Assembly: GCA_009777475.1 (NCBI GenBank)
Contig: WRLU01000014.1
Coordinates: forward strand, 1 to 47,467
Length of the DNA stretch: 47,467 nt
Direction of reading: 5' to 3'
Origin: Oscillospiraceae bacterium
Lineage (GTDB): Bacteria; Bacillota; Clostridia; Oscillospirales; UBA929
Part shown: piece by piece, positions 35,877 through 45,794 of the stretch
How positions within the stretch are numbered: the stretch's first letter is position 1
Layout: every line of letters begins with the position of its first letter
The notes under the pieces: model-generated
The model's input: only the letters and a program-made list of their open reading frames with translations
Told to the model about the DNA's origin: nothing
Databases searched by the model: none
Position numbers and translations under genes: made by a program

Positions 35877-36002
35877 CTGCATGTACGCCATTGACAAAAA
35901 AACATATAAATGCCCCGCCTTATTGTGCAATATGTGATAAACGCGCTTTTTTATATGCAAATTGTACAAGTGGGGAAGGGATTGTTTGTGCAAATAAACA
36001 CC

Positions 36003-36031
36003 TTTACGAAATGATTTTAATGTGTTATATT
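36003..36031 (+). promoter_or_regulatory. Possible sigma-A promoter of the msmX-like gene
   Basis: TTTACG (36003-36008), 17 nt, TATATT (36026-36031), in the 231-nt gap after the lipoprotein gene. Nothing else is recognised in that gap. Confidence 0.4.
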
Positions 36032-36107
36032 TCTTTTGGGAGGCCGTGTAAGTGGTGTCCTGTGGCTTTGGGATTAAGCTACGTCTGATTTTAGGAGGGA
36101 TTCACCT

Positions 36108-37220
36108 ATGGCCAGCGTTATGCTGAACGGCATCTACAAACGTTTTTCCGAAAATGTGGTTGCTGTTTCCGATTTCAATCTGGATATTGAGGATAAAGAG
36201 TTTATTATTCTTGTCGGCCCATCCGGTTGCGGCAAATCTACGACTCTGCGCATGATAGCAGGGCTTGAAGAGATATCGGATGGCGAGCTTTTTATTGACG
36301 ACAAGCTTGTTAATGATACTCCGCCAAAAGACAGGGATATTGCCATGGTTTTTCAGAACTATGCTCTGTATCCTCATATGACTGTGTTTGAAAATATGGC
36401 GTTTGCCCTTAAATTACGCAAGACCCCGAAAGATGAAATACGCCGCCGGGTAGAAGAGGCCGCCAAGGTGCTTGAGATTGAGCATCTTCTTGACCGTAAG
36501 CCCAAGGCTCTTTCAGGAGGTCAGAGGCAACGTGTTGCTTTGGGGCGTGCCATTGTCCGGCACCCTAAGGTCTTTTTGCTTGATGAGCCTCTCTCCAACC
36601 TTGACGCCAAGCTGCGGGCTCAGATGCGTACTGAAATCGCGAAGCTCCACATGAGGCTGGAGACAACATTCATATACGTCACCCATGACCAAGTCGAGGC
36701 AATGACCATGGGTACTCGGATTGTTGTTATGAAGGACGGCTTCATCCAGCAAATAGCGGCACCCCAGGATCTCTACTCCAGTCCAATCAATTTGTTTGTT
36801 GCCGGGTTTATCGGCTCCCCGCAGATGAATTTTATCGATTGCGTTGTCGTTGACCGGGATGGGAAGACCATTTTGGAGTTTGGTCAGGACAGTGTTATTT
36901 TACCTGATGATAAGGGCCGCAAGCCGGAGATTCTCGAATATGTCGGCAAGACAGTTGTTATGGGCATACGCCCCGAGGATATCCACGATGATCAGACATT
37001 CTTGGAGGATCACTCGAACGCTAAGGTTAAGATGAAGGTTGATTTAGTAGAGATGATGGGGGCAGAGACGTATTTGCATATGACCTGTCAGGGGCAGAGC
37101 TTTGTCGCTCGCGTTGACCCGCGGTCATCCTCCCGGGCGGGAAATACGGTTGAGGTTGCCTTCAATTCGGGGAAAATACATCTTTTCAATAAGGATACCG
37201 AGCAGACTATTACTAACTAA
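36108..37220 (+). CDS. MsmX/UgpC-type ABC transporter ATPase
   Basis: 370 residues. Walker A GPSGCGKST (37-45), Q-loop region VFQNYALYPHM, signature LSGGQRQRVALGRA, Walker B VFLLDEPLSNLDAKLR and the H-loop YVTHDQVEAMTMG. A C-terminal regulatory TOBE/OB domain of about 130 residues follows. It energises one or several carbohydrate ABC importers. No permease or binding-protein gene is next to it, which is typical of the shared MsmX-type ATPase. ATG at 36108 has GGAGGG upstream. The V-ATPase operon begins 58 nt after its stop, with no convincing promoter between. Confidence 0.93.
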   Translation: MASVMLNGIYKRFSENVVAVSDFNLDIEDKEFIILVGPSGCGKSTTLRMIAGLEEISDGELFIDDKLVNDTPPKDRDIAMVFQNYALYPHMTVFENMAFALKLRKTPKDEIRRRVEEAAKVLEIEHLLDRKPKALSGGQRQRVALGRAIVRHPKVFLLDEPLSNLDAKLRAQMRTEIAKLHMRLETTFIYVTHDQVEAMTMGTRIVVMKDGFIQQIAAPQDLYSSPINLFVAGFIGSPQMNFIDCVVVDRDGKTILEFGQDSVILPDDKGRKPEILEYVGKTVVMGIRPEDIHDDQTFLEDHSNAKVKMKVDLVEMMGAETYLHMTCQGQSFVARVDPRSSSRAGNTVEVAFNSGKIHLFNKDTEQTITN

Positions 37221-37278
37221 TCCGGACATTTGTTGCACCCGACTGACTGTCAGGTAGTTTATAATTGAGGTGATTGCC

Positions 37279-37593
37279 ATGTCTCTTGACGCTATTCGTG
37301 AGGTGACCCAAGCCCAGTCTCGTGCCGAGGCGGTCCTGGAGGAAATGAAGGAGCAAGCCCGCGGTATTTTGAATGATGCCGAATCTCAAGGCAAGGATAT
37401 TATTGCCAAAGCCCGGCTCCAAGCCGAGCGGGAACAGGCGGATGCGCTTGCCAACTCAACCGAAAAAGCCGGAAAAGAGGTTGAGGGTATTCTTAACCGG
37501 GTACAGCAACAGGGCGAGGATATGCGGGAGACCGCACAATCCAACATTCCCAAAGCGGTTTCATTTATTGTTGAAAAGGTTGTGAACGGATAA
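37279..37593 (+). CDS. V-type ATPase subunit G/H-like coiled-coil protein
   Basis: 104 residues from ATG 37279 (GAGGTG 8 nt upstream; an in-frame GTG at 37270 overlaps that site). Almost entirely Ala/Glu/Gln-rich coiled coil (AQSRAEAVLEEMKEQARGILND...), as in AhaH/NtpF, the peripheral stalk partner of subunit E. First gene of the operon; its stop overlaps the start of subunit I (TAATG). Confidence 0.85.
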   Translation: MSLDAIREVTQAQSRAEAVLEEMKEQARGILNDAESQGKDIIAKARLQAEREQADALANSTEKAGKEVEGILNRVQQQGEDMRETAQSNIPKAVSFIVEKVVNG

Positions 37594-39560
37594 TGGCGAT
37601 TGCTTGCATGAAGCGTTTTCACTGTATTGGCTTGGAAAACGATCGTGAAACAATTTTATACAACCTTCAGCGTCTGGGCTGTGTTCAAATTGACTCTCAG
37701 TCGGGACGCTTGGCGGATCAGACTTGGGCGGAGCAGGCCGTAAGAGCCGATACAGGATTGGCCGAGGTTAAGTCGAGGGCAAATCTTTTGCAAAGTGCTA
37801 TAGACACTCTTGTGAAATATGCCGGAGCTAAAGGACCCGGGCTGATGGCTATGTTTACGCCCCGCCCATCCTTTGAGTTGCGTGACTTGAGTGACCCTGT
37901 GAAAAATAAGGATATGCTTTCAAAGGCAATGGAGATACAGACCTGTGCCAAGGAAATCGGTATCTTGGCTACAGAGCACACCAGGCTGGAAAACCGCCGG
38001 GATCACCTGATGCCATGGGAAAAGCTAGATATACCACTAGAAACCTCCGGCAGTGGTTTTTTGAATGTTGAATTTGGGAAATGTCCTTCATCTGTGGATG
38101 CCGCAGAATTGGCAGAGCGTTGCCAAAATGAAACCCTGTGCCATGTGGCGGTGATTAACTCTGACGCCGATCAGCACTATCTCTGTGTGATGTATCATCC
38201 TTCAGAGGGGCGCGAGGTCGCAAGGCTCCTGAAGCATTTTGGTTTTTCGCGTGAACAATTCAAGGATGTATATGGCCTTGCAAGCGTGAATATAGCGCAG
38301 ATTAAGGCGGGGTTAAAGGAAAACGAGTTAAAGCAAAAAGAATATCAAGCAAAAATTTCGCAATTTGCAGAGCTTAGAATGGAGCTTCTTCAGACATTGG
38401 ATGCAATTAATGTTGAGGTACAACGGCAGGAGGCGGCTCAGCGTCTTCTTTCAACAGGCTCTGCCTTTTGCCTTGAGGGCTGGGTTCCCGAGAATAAGAC
38501 CTCCGCTGTTCAAGCTTTGGTGGAGAAGCTTGGCTGTGCGTATGAGTTTCGGAGCCATGAGCCGGAGGAGGAGGACGATGTACCTATACTCCTTCGCAAC
38601 AGCAGGCTTATAGAACCGTTTAATATGGTTACTAATCTGTATGCACTGCCTAAGTACGGTAACATTGATCCCAACCCATTGTTTGCCCCATTTTATGCCA
38701 TATTCTTCGGTATGATGTTCGCTGATATTGCATATGGCCTGATTCTGGTTGCATTGGGGCTTGTCGTAACTAAAAAAGCCAAGCCGAAAGGCGGTATGGG
38801 ATATGCTTTTAGGCTTATGCAGATTTGCGGTGTGACCACTGTGATGTTTGGGTTTATATACGGCGGATTATTTGGGGATGCTGTAAACAAGGTTGCCGAA
38901 ACATTTTTTAACCGCCCCGATATAACACTTAAACCTCTTTGGGTTTCCCCGGACGCAGAGCCCATGACGATATTGTATTTCGCCATTGCTTTGGGGGTGC
39001 TTCAGGTTTTAGTCGGCATAGGGGTAAGAGGATACATACTTATCAGGGATGGTCAGCCGGTTGCTGCCGCATTAGAAACGCTTCCTCGCTGGTTCCTTTT
39101 TGTGTCAATCGGGCTTACCGCACTTACCGGGCAAAGCAACTGGATATTCTCTTCGTTAATCATCTGGGTATTGACACAGGGATATGCCAAAAAGGGTATA
39201 TTTGGAAAATTCTTTGGCGGCATGGCATCGTTATTTGATATTACCAACTATTTATCCGATGTTTTATCCTATTCTCGTTTGATGGCACTTGGCTTGGCAG
39301 GGGGGATTATCGCCAGTGTATTTAATGTTCTGGCGTCTATGCCGGGGGCAATTCCAATTGTAGGACCAATTCTTTTTCTCATTATATTCCTGTTTGGTCA
39401 CGCCTTCAACATGGGCATCAACATCATCGGCACGTTTGTGCATGCGGCGCGATTGCAGTATGTGGAGTACTTCGCTAAGTTCTATGAATCCGGCGGGAAG
39501 CCATTCCGCCCATTGGTGGCTCAAACAAAATATGTTGATGTTACTGAAAGTGAATTCTGA
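37593..39560 (+). CDS. ntpI: V-type ATPase subunit I (a-subunit)
   Basis: 655 residues. The N-terminal half is a soluble, coiled stalk domain (about 1-340); the C-terminal half has seven to eight transmembrane helices. It includes the conserved Arg-bearing helix SYSRLMALGLAGGIIASVFN, which faces the c-ring carboxylates, and GHAFNMGINIIGTFVHAARLQYVEYFAKFY. The start overlaps the preceding gene by one base. Confidence 0.95.
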   Translation: MAIACMKRFHCIGLENDRETILYNLQRLGCVQIDSQSGRLADQTWAEQAVRADTGLAEVKSRANLLQSAIDTLVKYAGAKGPGLMAMFTPRPSFELRDLSDPVKNKDMLSKAMEIQTCAKEIGILATEHTRLENRRDHLMPWEKLDIPLETSGSGFLNVEFGKCPSSVDAAELAERCQNETLCHVAVINSDADQHYLCVMYHPSEGREVARLLKHFGFSREQFKDVYGLASVNIAQIKAGLKENELKQKEYQAKISQFAELRMELLQTLDAINVEVQRQEAAQRLLSTGSAFCLEGWVPENKTSAVQALVEKLGCAYEFRSHEPEEEDDVPILLRNSRLIEPFNMVTNLYALPKYGNIDPNPLFAPFYAIFFGMMFADIAYGLILVALGLVVTKKAKPKGGMGYAFRLMQICGVTTVMFGFIYGGLFGDAVNKVAETFFNRPDITLKPLWVSPDAEPMTILYFAIALGVLQVLVGIGVRGYILIRDGQPVAAALETLPRWFLFVSIGLTALTGQSNWIFSSLIIWVLTQGYAKKGIFGKFFGGMASLFDITNYLSDVLSYSRLMALGLAGGIIASVFNVLASMPGAIPIVGPILFLIIFLFGHAFNMGINIIGTFVHAARLQYVEYFAKFYESGGKPFRPLVAQTKYVDVTESEF

Positions 39561-39686
39561 CCCCTCGTGGTTCATGCGCTTCCTCCGCGCAAGCGGTGAA
39601 TATATAGTCTTGCTGCTTTAAGCGGCGGGATATCAAAGAGGGGAGTTCCAATCCCCAGAAAATTAAAATTAAAGGAGAGATATTTC

Positions 39687-40208
39687 ATGGCAGAACTCAG
39701 TTTGTGGGAAATCATCAGATCCGGCGCGATGCTGGCAATTCTCGGCGCGACCATATCGGTCATTTTGGGAACGATTGCATCATCGAAGGCAACGGGGCGT
39801 GTGGGTGAGGCGGCTGTTGGCTTGCTTTGCGAGGACCCCTCCAAATTTGGCGGGGCGTTAGTGTTGCAAATCCTGCCATCAACCCAAGGCTTGTATGCGT
39901 TTGTTGTATGGTTTGTAGCTATTTTTATGAAAATAGGTACCGATTACGGCTGGGATAAGGTTTTTCTTCCTGTTGAGCAAGGCGGCATGAGCATGATTAC
40001 TGGCGGTGCCATCCTGTTGGCTTGCCTGCCCGTTGCCATTGTCAGCGTTTTTTCAGGGCTGTATCAGGGGCGTTTGGCAGCTGCCAGCATTTCCATTCTA
40101 GCGAAAAAACCTGAAGCACAGGGTAATGCTATCGTAATGTGCGTAATGGTTGAATTCCTGATGATACTGGCGTTCCTGTCATCCCTGTTAGTGCTGTTCA
40201 GCTTGTAA
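39687..40208 (+). CDS. ntpK: V-type ATPase c-ring subunit K (four-helix proteolipid)
   Basis: 173 residues, two fused hairpins (four transmembrane helices). The first hairpin carries Thr66-Gln67 (LPSTQGLY) and the second Gln127 (LYQGRLAAA) and Glu156 (MVEFLMIL). These line up with the Na+ ligands T64, Q65, Q110 and E139 of Enterococcus hirae NtpK, so Na+ coupling is likely (inference from the known family). ATG at 39687 has AAAGGAGAG upstream. A 126-nt gap before it holds two small hairpins but no gene. Confidence 0.94.
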   Translation: MAELSLWEIIRSGAMLAILGATISVILGTIASSKATGRVGEAAVGLLCEDPSKFGGALVLQILPSTQGLYAFVVWFVAIFMKIGTDYGWDKVFLPVEQGGMSMITGGAILLACLPVAIVSVFSGLYQGRLAAASISILAKKPEAQGNAIVMCVMVEFLMILAFLSSLLVLFSL

Positions 40209-40278
40209 TTCAGCAGGAAACGTACTTTTAGAAGTTATCAGCGCGATTTATGAAAACCTCAATGAGGAAGTGATATTT

Positions 40279-40884
40279 TTGACCGGAATTGAAAAAATTT
40301 CCGCCAGGATTGAGCAGGATGCTCATAAAACCGGCCAAGAAGCTTTGCAAATGGCCCGTCAAAAAGCACAGGAGATTATTGCAGAATACCAGAAGGAGGC
40401 CGATGTCATGCGTGCCGGCATAGCTGAAAGAGGTGCGGCAAGTGCTTCAGACAATCGGCTACGCATGCTGGGTGCCGCAGAGCTGGAGTCACGCAAACGT
40501 ATTTTGTCTGTCAAGCAAGAGCTTATCGGGCAGGTATACAAAAAAGCGGCTGTAGCTTTGCAGGGGCTGGGCGGAGATGAGCTTTGCTCGTTGCTGTCGC
40601 GCCTTTGTGCAGAAGCCTGCCAGACGGGCGATGAAAAAATTGTTTTGTCGCAGTCTGACTTTGATTCTATCGGCAAGAGGGTTTGTGACGAGGCTAATTC
40701 CTTACTCAAAAAAGAAGGAAGGAACGCTAGCCTTACGTTAGCTGAACCCCGGGAGATCCCGGGTGGCGGTGTTATGCTTTCGTCCGGCGATATTGAAGCT
40801 AACTGTACGTTTTTGTCCCTTGTCGAAACTCAAAAATCCTATAGTGTTGTTGACGTTGCCAAAATCCTGTTTGAAGAGGGGTGA
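40279..40884 (+). CDS. ntpE: V-type ATPase subunit E (peripheral stalk)
   Basis: 201 residues from TTG 40279, 8 nt after GAGGAAG; an in-frame GTG at 40270 sits inside that site. The N-terminal half is a helix rich in Ala, Glu, Lys and Gln (ARIEQDAHKTGQEALQMARQKAQEIIAEYQ). The C-terminal half is globular, with the family end REIPGGGVMLSSGDIEANCTFLSLVE. It pairs with the G/H-like subunit as peripheral stalk. Confidence 0.9.
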   Translation: MTGIEKISARIEQDAHKTGQEALQMARQKAQEIIAEYQKEADVMRAGIAERGAASASDNRLRMLGAAELESRKRILSVKQELIGQVYKKAAVALQGLGGDELCSLLSRLCAEACQTGDEKIVLSQSDFDSIGKRVCDEANSLLKKEGRNASLTLAEPREIPGGGVMLSSGDIEANCTFLSLVETQKSYSVVDVAKILFEEG

Positions 40885-41882
40885 GGGCTATCAAGGATAC
40901 TGATTTTCTGACCTCGACTATGCGTGTCCGCTGTCGGGAAAAATATTTGTTTGACAGAGAGCGTGTCGAGCGGCTGATTGATGCCAGAGGTGATGATGAG
41001 GCCATCAAGGTTCTCAATGAGTGCGGCTACGGTGAGATGCAATCGCTGTCTAACGCTGAGCTTGACCGGGTATTAGGACAGTTCCGCGGTGAGCTGTATG
41101 CTTTTTTGGAGGAAATACTACCCTTTGATGGGATGTTAGACGTTTTCAGAGTGCGTTATGATTATCACAATGTAAAATCGTTGCTCAAAACATCTTCCAT
41201 TGAGGATGAAGGCAGAGGGTTGCTTGTCCCATCCGGGCGTGTCCCGGCTGATGAGCTGTATCGTGCCTTTGTCGAGAGTGATTTCAGCGGACTTCCCGGG
41301 GAATTAACTGAGGTCATTCTCCAAGCCAGGGAGCTTTTAGCTCGTACCGATGACCCACAAAAGGCAGATTTTTTCTTAGACAAGGCCTGTCTCGAGGAAA
41401 TGACTGCCTTGGCTAAAAAAACAAAAAGTGCCTTTTTGACCGATTACACGCGGCTCTATCTTGACATTCAAAATTTACGCGCACTGGTTAGGTCATGGCG
41501 TATTGGCAAGGATTCCGCATTTTTACGTTCAGCGTTGGTTTTGGGCGGTTATGTGGGTACCGAGGGCATTTTGCTCTGCCTCCAAGAAAACGGATCGATT
41601 TCCCAACTATATGCTGGCACGCCTCTTTCAGAGTTATCCGGAGAGGGGGAAAAGGTTGCCAAGGGTGATGGTGTCCTGACATACTTTGAAAAGTGCTGCG
41701 ACAACCTGCTCTTGGAAAAGGTTGAGGAAAATCGTCATGTTTCATTCGGGGAGCAACCTGTTTTAGCGTATCTTCTTCTGCGTGAGGCGGAGATGACCAT
41801 GCTGCGAACGGTGATTTCAGGGAGGTTAGCCGGCCTCTCACCGGGGGAGCTTCGTGAAAAATTGCGATTACATTATGCGTGA
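40881..41882 (+). CDS. ntpC: V-type ATPase subunit C (rotor-ring connector)
   Basis: 333 residues, the length of bacterial NtpC/AtpC (d-subunit type). Family patterns include RYDYHNVKSLLK, AREL..TDDPQKADFFLDKACLEEM and REAEMTMLRTVISGRLAGL. The GTG start overlaps the subunit E stop (GTGA). It connects the central stalk to the c-ring. Confidence 0.93.
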   Translation: MRAIKDTDFLTSTMRVRCREKYLFDRERVERLIDARGDDEAIKVLNECGYGEMQSLSNAELDRVLGQFRGELYAFLEEILPFDGMLDVFRVRYDYHNVKSLLKTSSIEDEGRGLLVPSGRVPADELYRAFVESDFSGLPGELTEVILQARELLARTDDPQKADFFLDKACLEEMTALAKKTKSAFLTDYTRLYLDIQNLRALVRSWRIGKDSAFLRSALVLGGYVGTEGILLCLQENGSISQLYAGTPLSELSGEGEKVAKGDGVLTYFEKCCDNLLLEKVEENRHVSFGEQPVLAYLLLREAEMTMLRTVISGRLAGLSPGELREKLRLHYA

Positions 41883-41969
41883 GCCGGATAGCAGTGCATG
41901 ATATGCCAGCTCTTGGTGCCGTTGCGTGTACGCGCTTTATCCGTTATCTGAATCTGGGGGGGATTTCCC

Positions 41970-42287
41970 TTGCAAAACACATATAAAATAGCAGTAATTG
42001 GCGACCGTGACAGCATCTTAGGCTTTAGAGCCTTGGGTCTGGAAACACATTTTGCGGATACGCCGGAGCAGGCCGGGCCGATACTGTACCGTTTGGCACG
42101 TGAGGAAACAGCTGTGGTTTATATCACAGAGGATCTTGCCAATGGAATTGCTGAGGATATTGACCGCTACAAGGACAGCTTGACACCGGCGGTTATCCTG
42201 ATTCCCGGGAAACAAGGCTCTCTCGGAATCGGCATGGCGAGCTTGAAGAGTGCGGTTGAACGCGCTGTCGGCGCGGATATCTTATAA
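41970..42287 (+). CDS. ntpG: V-type ATPase subunit F (central stalk)
   Basis: 105 residues with a Rossmann-like F-subunit fold (KIAVIGDRDSILGFRALGLETHFAD ... VVYITEDLANGI ... PAVILIPGKQGSLGIGMASLKSAVERAVGADI). TTG at 41970 follows a GGGGGGGA Shine-Dalgarno site. Subunit F with D forms the rotating axle. Confidence 0.93.
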   Translation: MQNTYKIAVIGDRDSILGFRALGLETHFADTPEQAGPILYRLAREETAVVYITEDLANGIAEDIDRYKDSLTPAVILIPGKQGSLGIGMASLKSAVERAVGADIL

Positions 42288-42297
42288 CAATTAACAA

Positions 42298-42317
42298 TTG
42301 ACAGTTGACAGTTGACA
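42298..42317 (+). repeat. Three tandem TTGACA(G) heptamers between subunits F and A
   Basis: TTGACA occurs at 42298, 42305 and 42312, each 7 nt apart, in an A/T-rich gap of 91 nt. No matching -10 is visible at the right distance, so a promoter is not supported; it resembles low-complexity intergenic repeat DNA. Confidence 0.7.
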
Positions 42318-42378
42318 ATTATTTTGTTCATTGCAAATTGTACGTTGAAGATTGCACATTGCCGGAAGGGGTGTTATT

Positions 42379-44166
42379 TTGGGCAAGATTGTAAAAATTT
42401 CAGGACCGTTGGTGGTGGCCGATGATTTGGCAGATGCCAATATGTTCGATGTAGTGCGGGTAGGGCGGCAGCGTCTTATTGGCGAGGTTATCGAAATGAG
42501 GGGCGATAAAGCCTCTATTCAGGTATATGAAGAAACAGCCGGGTTAGGGCCGGGCGATGAGGTAGTAACTACCGGTGCGCCGCTGTCAGTTGAGTTAGGG
42601 CCTGGACTTATTGAAACTATCTATGATGGTATTCAGCGTCCGTTGGAGGACATTATGAAAATAGGCGGCGAGGTTATCGACCGCGGTGTTGAGGTACCCA
42701 GCCTTGACAGGACGAAAAAATGGGCGTTTGAGCCTTGTGTTCAGAAGGACGAAGAGGTAGAGGCCGGAGATATTTTAGGCATTGTAAAGGAAACTGTTTC
42801 GGTAGAACACCGGGTGATGGTACCCAACGGTGTCAAGGGGAAAGTTAAGGAAATAAAATCCGGAGAGTTTACCGTTGAGGAGATTGTATGCGTTCTTGAG
42901 GACGGTGACGGCAAAACCACTGAGCTTTCCATGCTTCAGCGTTGGCCTGTTCGTATCGGCAGACCCTATAAAGAAAAAAAGGAATATGAGGACTCGACTG
43001 AGCCGATTATTACCGGGCAAAGGGTTATTGATACATTTTTTCCTCTTGCCAAAGGTGGCACGGCGGCAGTTCCGGGACCATTCGGTTCGGGGAAAACGGT
43101 TGTTCAGCACCAGCTTGCCAAATGGTCTAATGTTGATATAGTTATCTATATCGGCTGCGGTGAACGCGGTAACGAAATGACCGATGTTTTAAGGGAGTTT
43201 CCTGAGCTTAAGGATCCCCGAAACGGTGAAAGCCTGATGAAGCGCACAGTTTTAATTGCCAATACCTCGGATATGCCTGTCGCGGCGCGTGAGGCATCGA
43301 TCTATACAGGGATTACTATTGCTGAATATTTTCGTGATATGGGATATGATGTGGCAGTCATAGCCGATTCGACTTCCCGATGGGCGGAAGCCCTGCGTGA
43401 AATGTCCGGGCGGCTGGAGGAAATGCCGGGTGAGGAGGGTTACCCTGCCTATCTTACCTCACGGTTGGCGCAATTCTACGAACGTGCCGGACAGGTATAC
43501 ACACTTGGCAACGAAAACCTTATGGGTACGCAGAAGCGCGAGGGTTCTATATCTGCAATTGGGGCGGTATCGCCTCCGGGCGGTGATATTTCCGAGCCGG
43601 TTAGCCAGGCTACTATGCGTATTGTTAAGGTTTTTTGGGCACTGGACAGCTCACTGGCATATCGGCGGCACTTCCCTGCGATTAACTGGTTGAATTCTTA
43701 CAGCTTGTATCTTGGGCGCGTATCCGAGTGGCTTGACAGTAACCAATGCCCCGGATTCTCCAATGTCCGTCAGCGCGCAATGACTATTTTGCAGGACGAG
43801 AACAAGCTGGAGGAAATTGTTCGCTTGGTGGGTGTTGACAGTTTACCGCCGTCAGACAGATTGACCCTGGAGGTTGCACGCCATATCCGTGAAGACTTCT
43901 TGCAACAAAACGCCTTTACCGATGTTGACTCCTTTACCGATTTCGACCGTCAGTTCAAGCATCTTAACATTATACTTCTCTATGAAGAGCTTTCTGCCCC
44001 TATTGTTGAAAGGATTGACATGGACAAACTCTTTAACATTCCGGCACTTGAAGCCTTGGGCAGAGCTAAGTATATTCCGGTTGAAGCCTATGAAAAGGAA
44101 TATAATAAGATTGAAGAGGATATCAGGGAGCAAATCAGTAGCCTTGAAAGGGGGGCATTGGCATGA
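42379..44166 (+). CDS. ntpA: V-type ATPase catalytic subunit A
   Basis: 595 residues. TTG at 42379 ([16 protein letters not shown]) has GGAAGGGGTG 5 nt upstream and matches the family start; an in-frame TTG at 42352 has no site. Walker A GPFGSGKT at about 233-240, the non-homologous region typical of A subunits before it, and [31 protein letters not shown]. It hydrolyses or makes ATP. Its stop overlaps subunit B's ATG. Confidence 0.96.
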   Translation: MGKIVKISGPLVVADDLADANMFDVVRVGRQRLIGEVIEMRGDKASIQVYEETAGLGPGDEVVTTGAPLSVELGPGLIETIYDGIQRPLEDIMKIGGEVIDRGVEVPSLDRTKKWAFEPCVQKDEEVEAGDILGIVKETVSVEHRVMVPNGVKGKVKEIKSGEFTVEEIVCVLEDGDGKTTELSMLQRWPVRIGRPYKEKKEYEDSTEPIITGQRVIDTFFPLAKGGTAAVPGPFGSGKTVVQHQLAKWSNVDIVIYIGCGERGNEMTDVLREFPELKDPRNGESLMKRTVLIANTSDMPVAAREASIYTGITIAEYFRDMGYDVAVIADSTSRWAEALREMSGRLEEMPGEEGYPAYLTSRLAQFYERAGQVYTLGNENLMGTQKREGSISAIGAVSPPGGDISEPVSQATMRIVKVFWALDSSLAYRRHFPAINWLNSYSLYLGRVSEWLDSNQCPGFSNVRQRAMTILQDENKLEEIVRLVGVDSLPPSDRLTLEVARHIREDFLQQNAFTDVDSFTDFDRQFKHLNIILLYEELSAPIVERIDMDKLFNIPALEALGRAKYIPVEAYEKEYNKIEEDIREQISSLERGALA

Positions 44167-45578
44167 TGAGGGAATATCGTACCATACAGGAAGTAGCCGG
44201 GCCCTTGATGCTTGTCAGGGACGTTGAAAACGTTACTTATGACGAGTTGGGTGAAATTGAGCTACCAAGCGGGGAAAGAAGACGTTGCAAGGTTCTTGAA
44301 ATAAACGGATCTGATGTCTTGGTTCAGCTCTTTGAAAGTACTGCCGGAATTAACTTGCGTGATTCTAAGGTTCGTTTTTTCGGACACAGTCTTGAATTAT
44401 CAGTTTCGGGCGATATGCTTGGCCGTGTTTTTGACGGCATGGGGCAACCCACAGACGGCGGGCCTGACATTCTTCCCGAGGCAAAACGTGACATCAACGG
44501 ATTGCCTATGAACCCTGCGGCGCGTGACTATCCCAATGAATTCATCCAGACGGGCATTTCCGCTATTGATGGACTGAATACATTGGTGCGCGGTCAGAAA
44601 TTGCCAATTTTCTCGGGCTCCGGCCTTCCACACGCCAATTTGGCAGCGCAAATTGCTAGCCAGGCAAAGGTTTTAAGCGCGGATAGTAACTTTGCCGTGG
44701 TTTTTGCCGCAATCGGCATTACCTTCGAGGAAGCCGATTTTTTCCGCACCGAGTTTGAACGTACAGGTGCCATTGACCGCACAGTGCTTTTCATAAACCT
44801 AGCATCCGACCCGGCAATTGAGCGTATCGCGACCCCGCGTATGGCTCTCACTGCGGCGGAGTATTTAGCCTTTGATAAGGATATGCACGTTCTAGTTATC
44901 CTTACAGATATTACTAACTATGCAGAGGCATTGCGCGAGGTTTCGGCAGCACGCAAAGAAGTTCCTGGGCGGCGTGGCTATCCCGGTTATCTTTACACGG
45001 ACCTTGCCACCATGTATGAGAGGGCAGGGAGACGTGTGGGCAAGAACGGATCTATTACCATGATTCCCATTTTGTCCATGCCAGAGGACGACAAAACGCA
45101 CCCCATTCCCGACCTTACCGGATATATTACCGAGGGTCAGATTATCCTTTCGCGTGAATTGGATCGCAAGGGTCTCCGTCCCCCGGTGGATGTTCTGCCC
45201 AGCCTCTCTCGTTTGAAAGACAAGGGTATCGGCAAGGGTAAAACTCGCGAGGATCATGCGGACACAATGAATCAGCTGTTTGCGGCGTACGCCCGAGGTA
45301 AAGAGTGTAAAGAGCTTATGACCGTTTTGGGTGAGGCAGCTCTGACCGAAACCGATAAAAAGTATGCGAAGTTCGCGGATGAATTTGAGAACACCTATGT
45401 ACACCAAAATTCCGGGGGGGCCAAGGAGTATACTAACCGTCCGGTCGTGGAAACTGATGGGGTCAAGGGTACCTTGGAGATAGGCTGGGATTTGCTGACC
45501 ATTTTGCCTAAGGCGGAATTGAAGAGAGTTAAGCCGGAGCTTATCGACAAATACTATCCCAATGGAGAGCAGGGTTAA
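44163..45578 (+). CDS. ntpB: V-type ATPase regulatory subunit B
   Basis: 471 residues. The P-loop is replaced by [10 protein letters not shown], as usual for the non-catalytic B subunit, and [35 protein letters not shown] is complete. ATG at 44163 overlaps the subunit A stop (ATGATG; a second ATG follows at 44166). Confidence 0.96.
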   Translation: MMREYRTIQEVAGPLMLVRDVENVTYDELGEIELPSGERRRCKVLEINGSDVLVQLFESTAGINLRDSKVRFFGHSLELSVSGDMLGRVFDGMGQPTDGGPDILPEAKRDINGLPMNPAARDYPNEFIQTGISAIDGLNTLVRGQKLPIFSGSGLPHANLAAQIASQAKVLSADSNFAVVFAAIGITFEEADFFRTEFERTGAIDRTVLFINLASDPAIERIATPRMALTAAEYLAFDKDMHVLVILTDITNYAEALREVSAARKEVPGRRGYPGYLYTDLATMYERAGRRVGKNGSITMIPILSMPEDDKTHPIPDLTGYITEGQIILSRELDRKGLRPPVDVLPSLSRLKDKGIGKGKTREDHADTMNQLFAAYARGKECKELMTVLGEAALTETDKKYAKFADEFENTYVHQNSGGAKEYTNRPVVETDGVKGTLEIGWDLLTILPKAELKRVKPELIDKYYPNGEQG

Positions 45579-45593
45579 GGGAGTGTGACGGAT

Positions 45594-45794
45594 ATGCCAG
45601 ATTATAAGGCAATGTACTACCATTTAGCAGGCCGTATGGCGGTTGCTATTGATGCTATGGAATGCACTGTTAAAACATTGCAGGCATCGGCAGATTCGCT
45701 TGTCGAATTGACGGAAAAGCTCAAGCTGGCACATCAGACCACCGAGGATATGTTTATTGAGAGCGATGATGAGGAGGGGGCAGAGGATGGCTAA
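45594..45794 (+). CDS. Small acidic helical protein between V-ATPase B and D
   Basis: 66 residues from ATG 45594 (GGGAG 10 nt upstream; an in-frame GTG at 45585 abuts that site). It begins MPDYKAMYYHLAGRMAVAIDAM, continues as an amphipathic helix with Leu/Val spacing (VKTLQASADSLVELTEKLKL), and ends in an acidic tail (ESDDEEGAEDG). Its stop overlaps the subunit D start by 8 nt, so it is an integral cistron of the operon. I do not recognise the family. An assembly or inhibitory role at the ATPase is inference. Confidence 0.75.
   Translation: MPDYKAMYYHLAGRMAVAIDAMECTVKTLQASADSLVELTEKLKLAHQTTEDMFIESDDEEGAEDG

Noticed and set aside
35891..35919. TTGACA at 35891 as a promoter of the msmX-like gene
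   Set aside because: The position where a -10 should be reads CCCGCC; the candidate at 36003-36031 is better.
37233..37265. TTGCAC...TATAAT before the first V-ATPase gene
   Set aside because: The spacer is 21 nt and the -10 is so close to the start codon that the transcript would lose the ribosome binding site.
39640..39656. T-arm-like hairpin GGGGA/TCCCC before the c-subunit gene
   Set aside because: No acceptor, D or anticodon arm can be formed around it, so it is not a tRNA.
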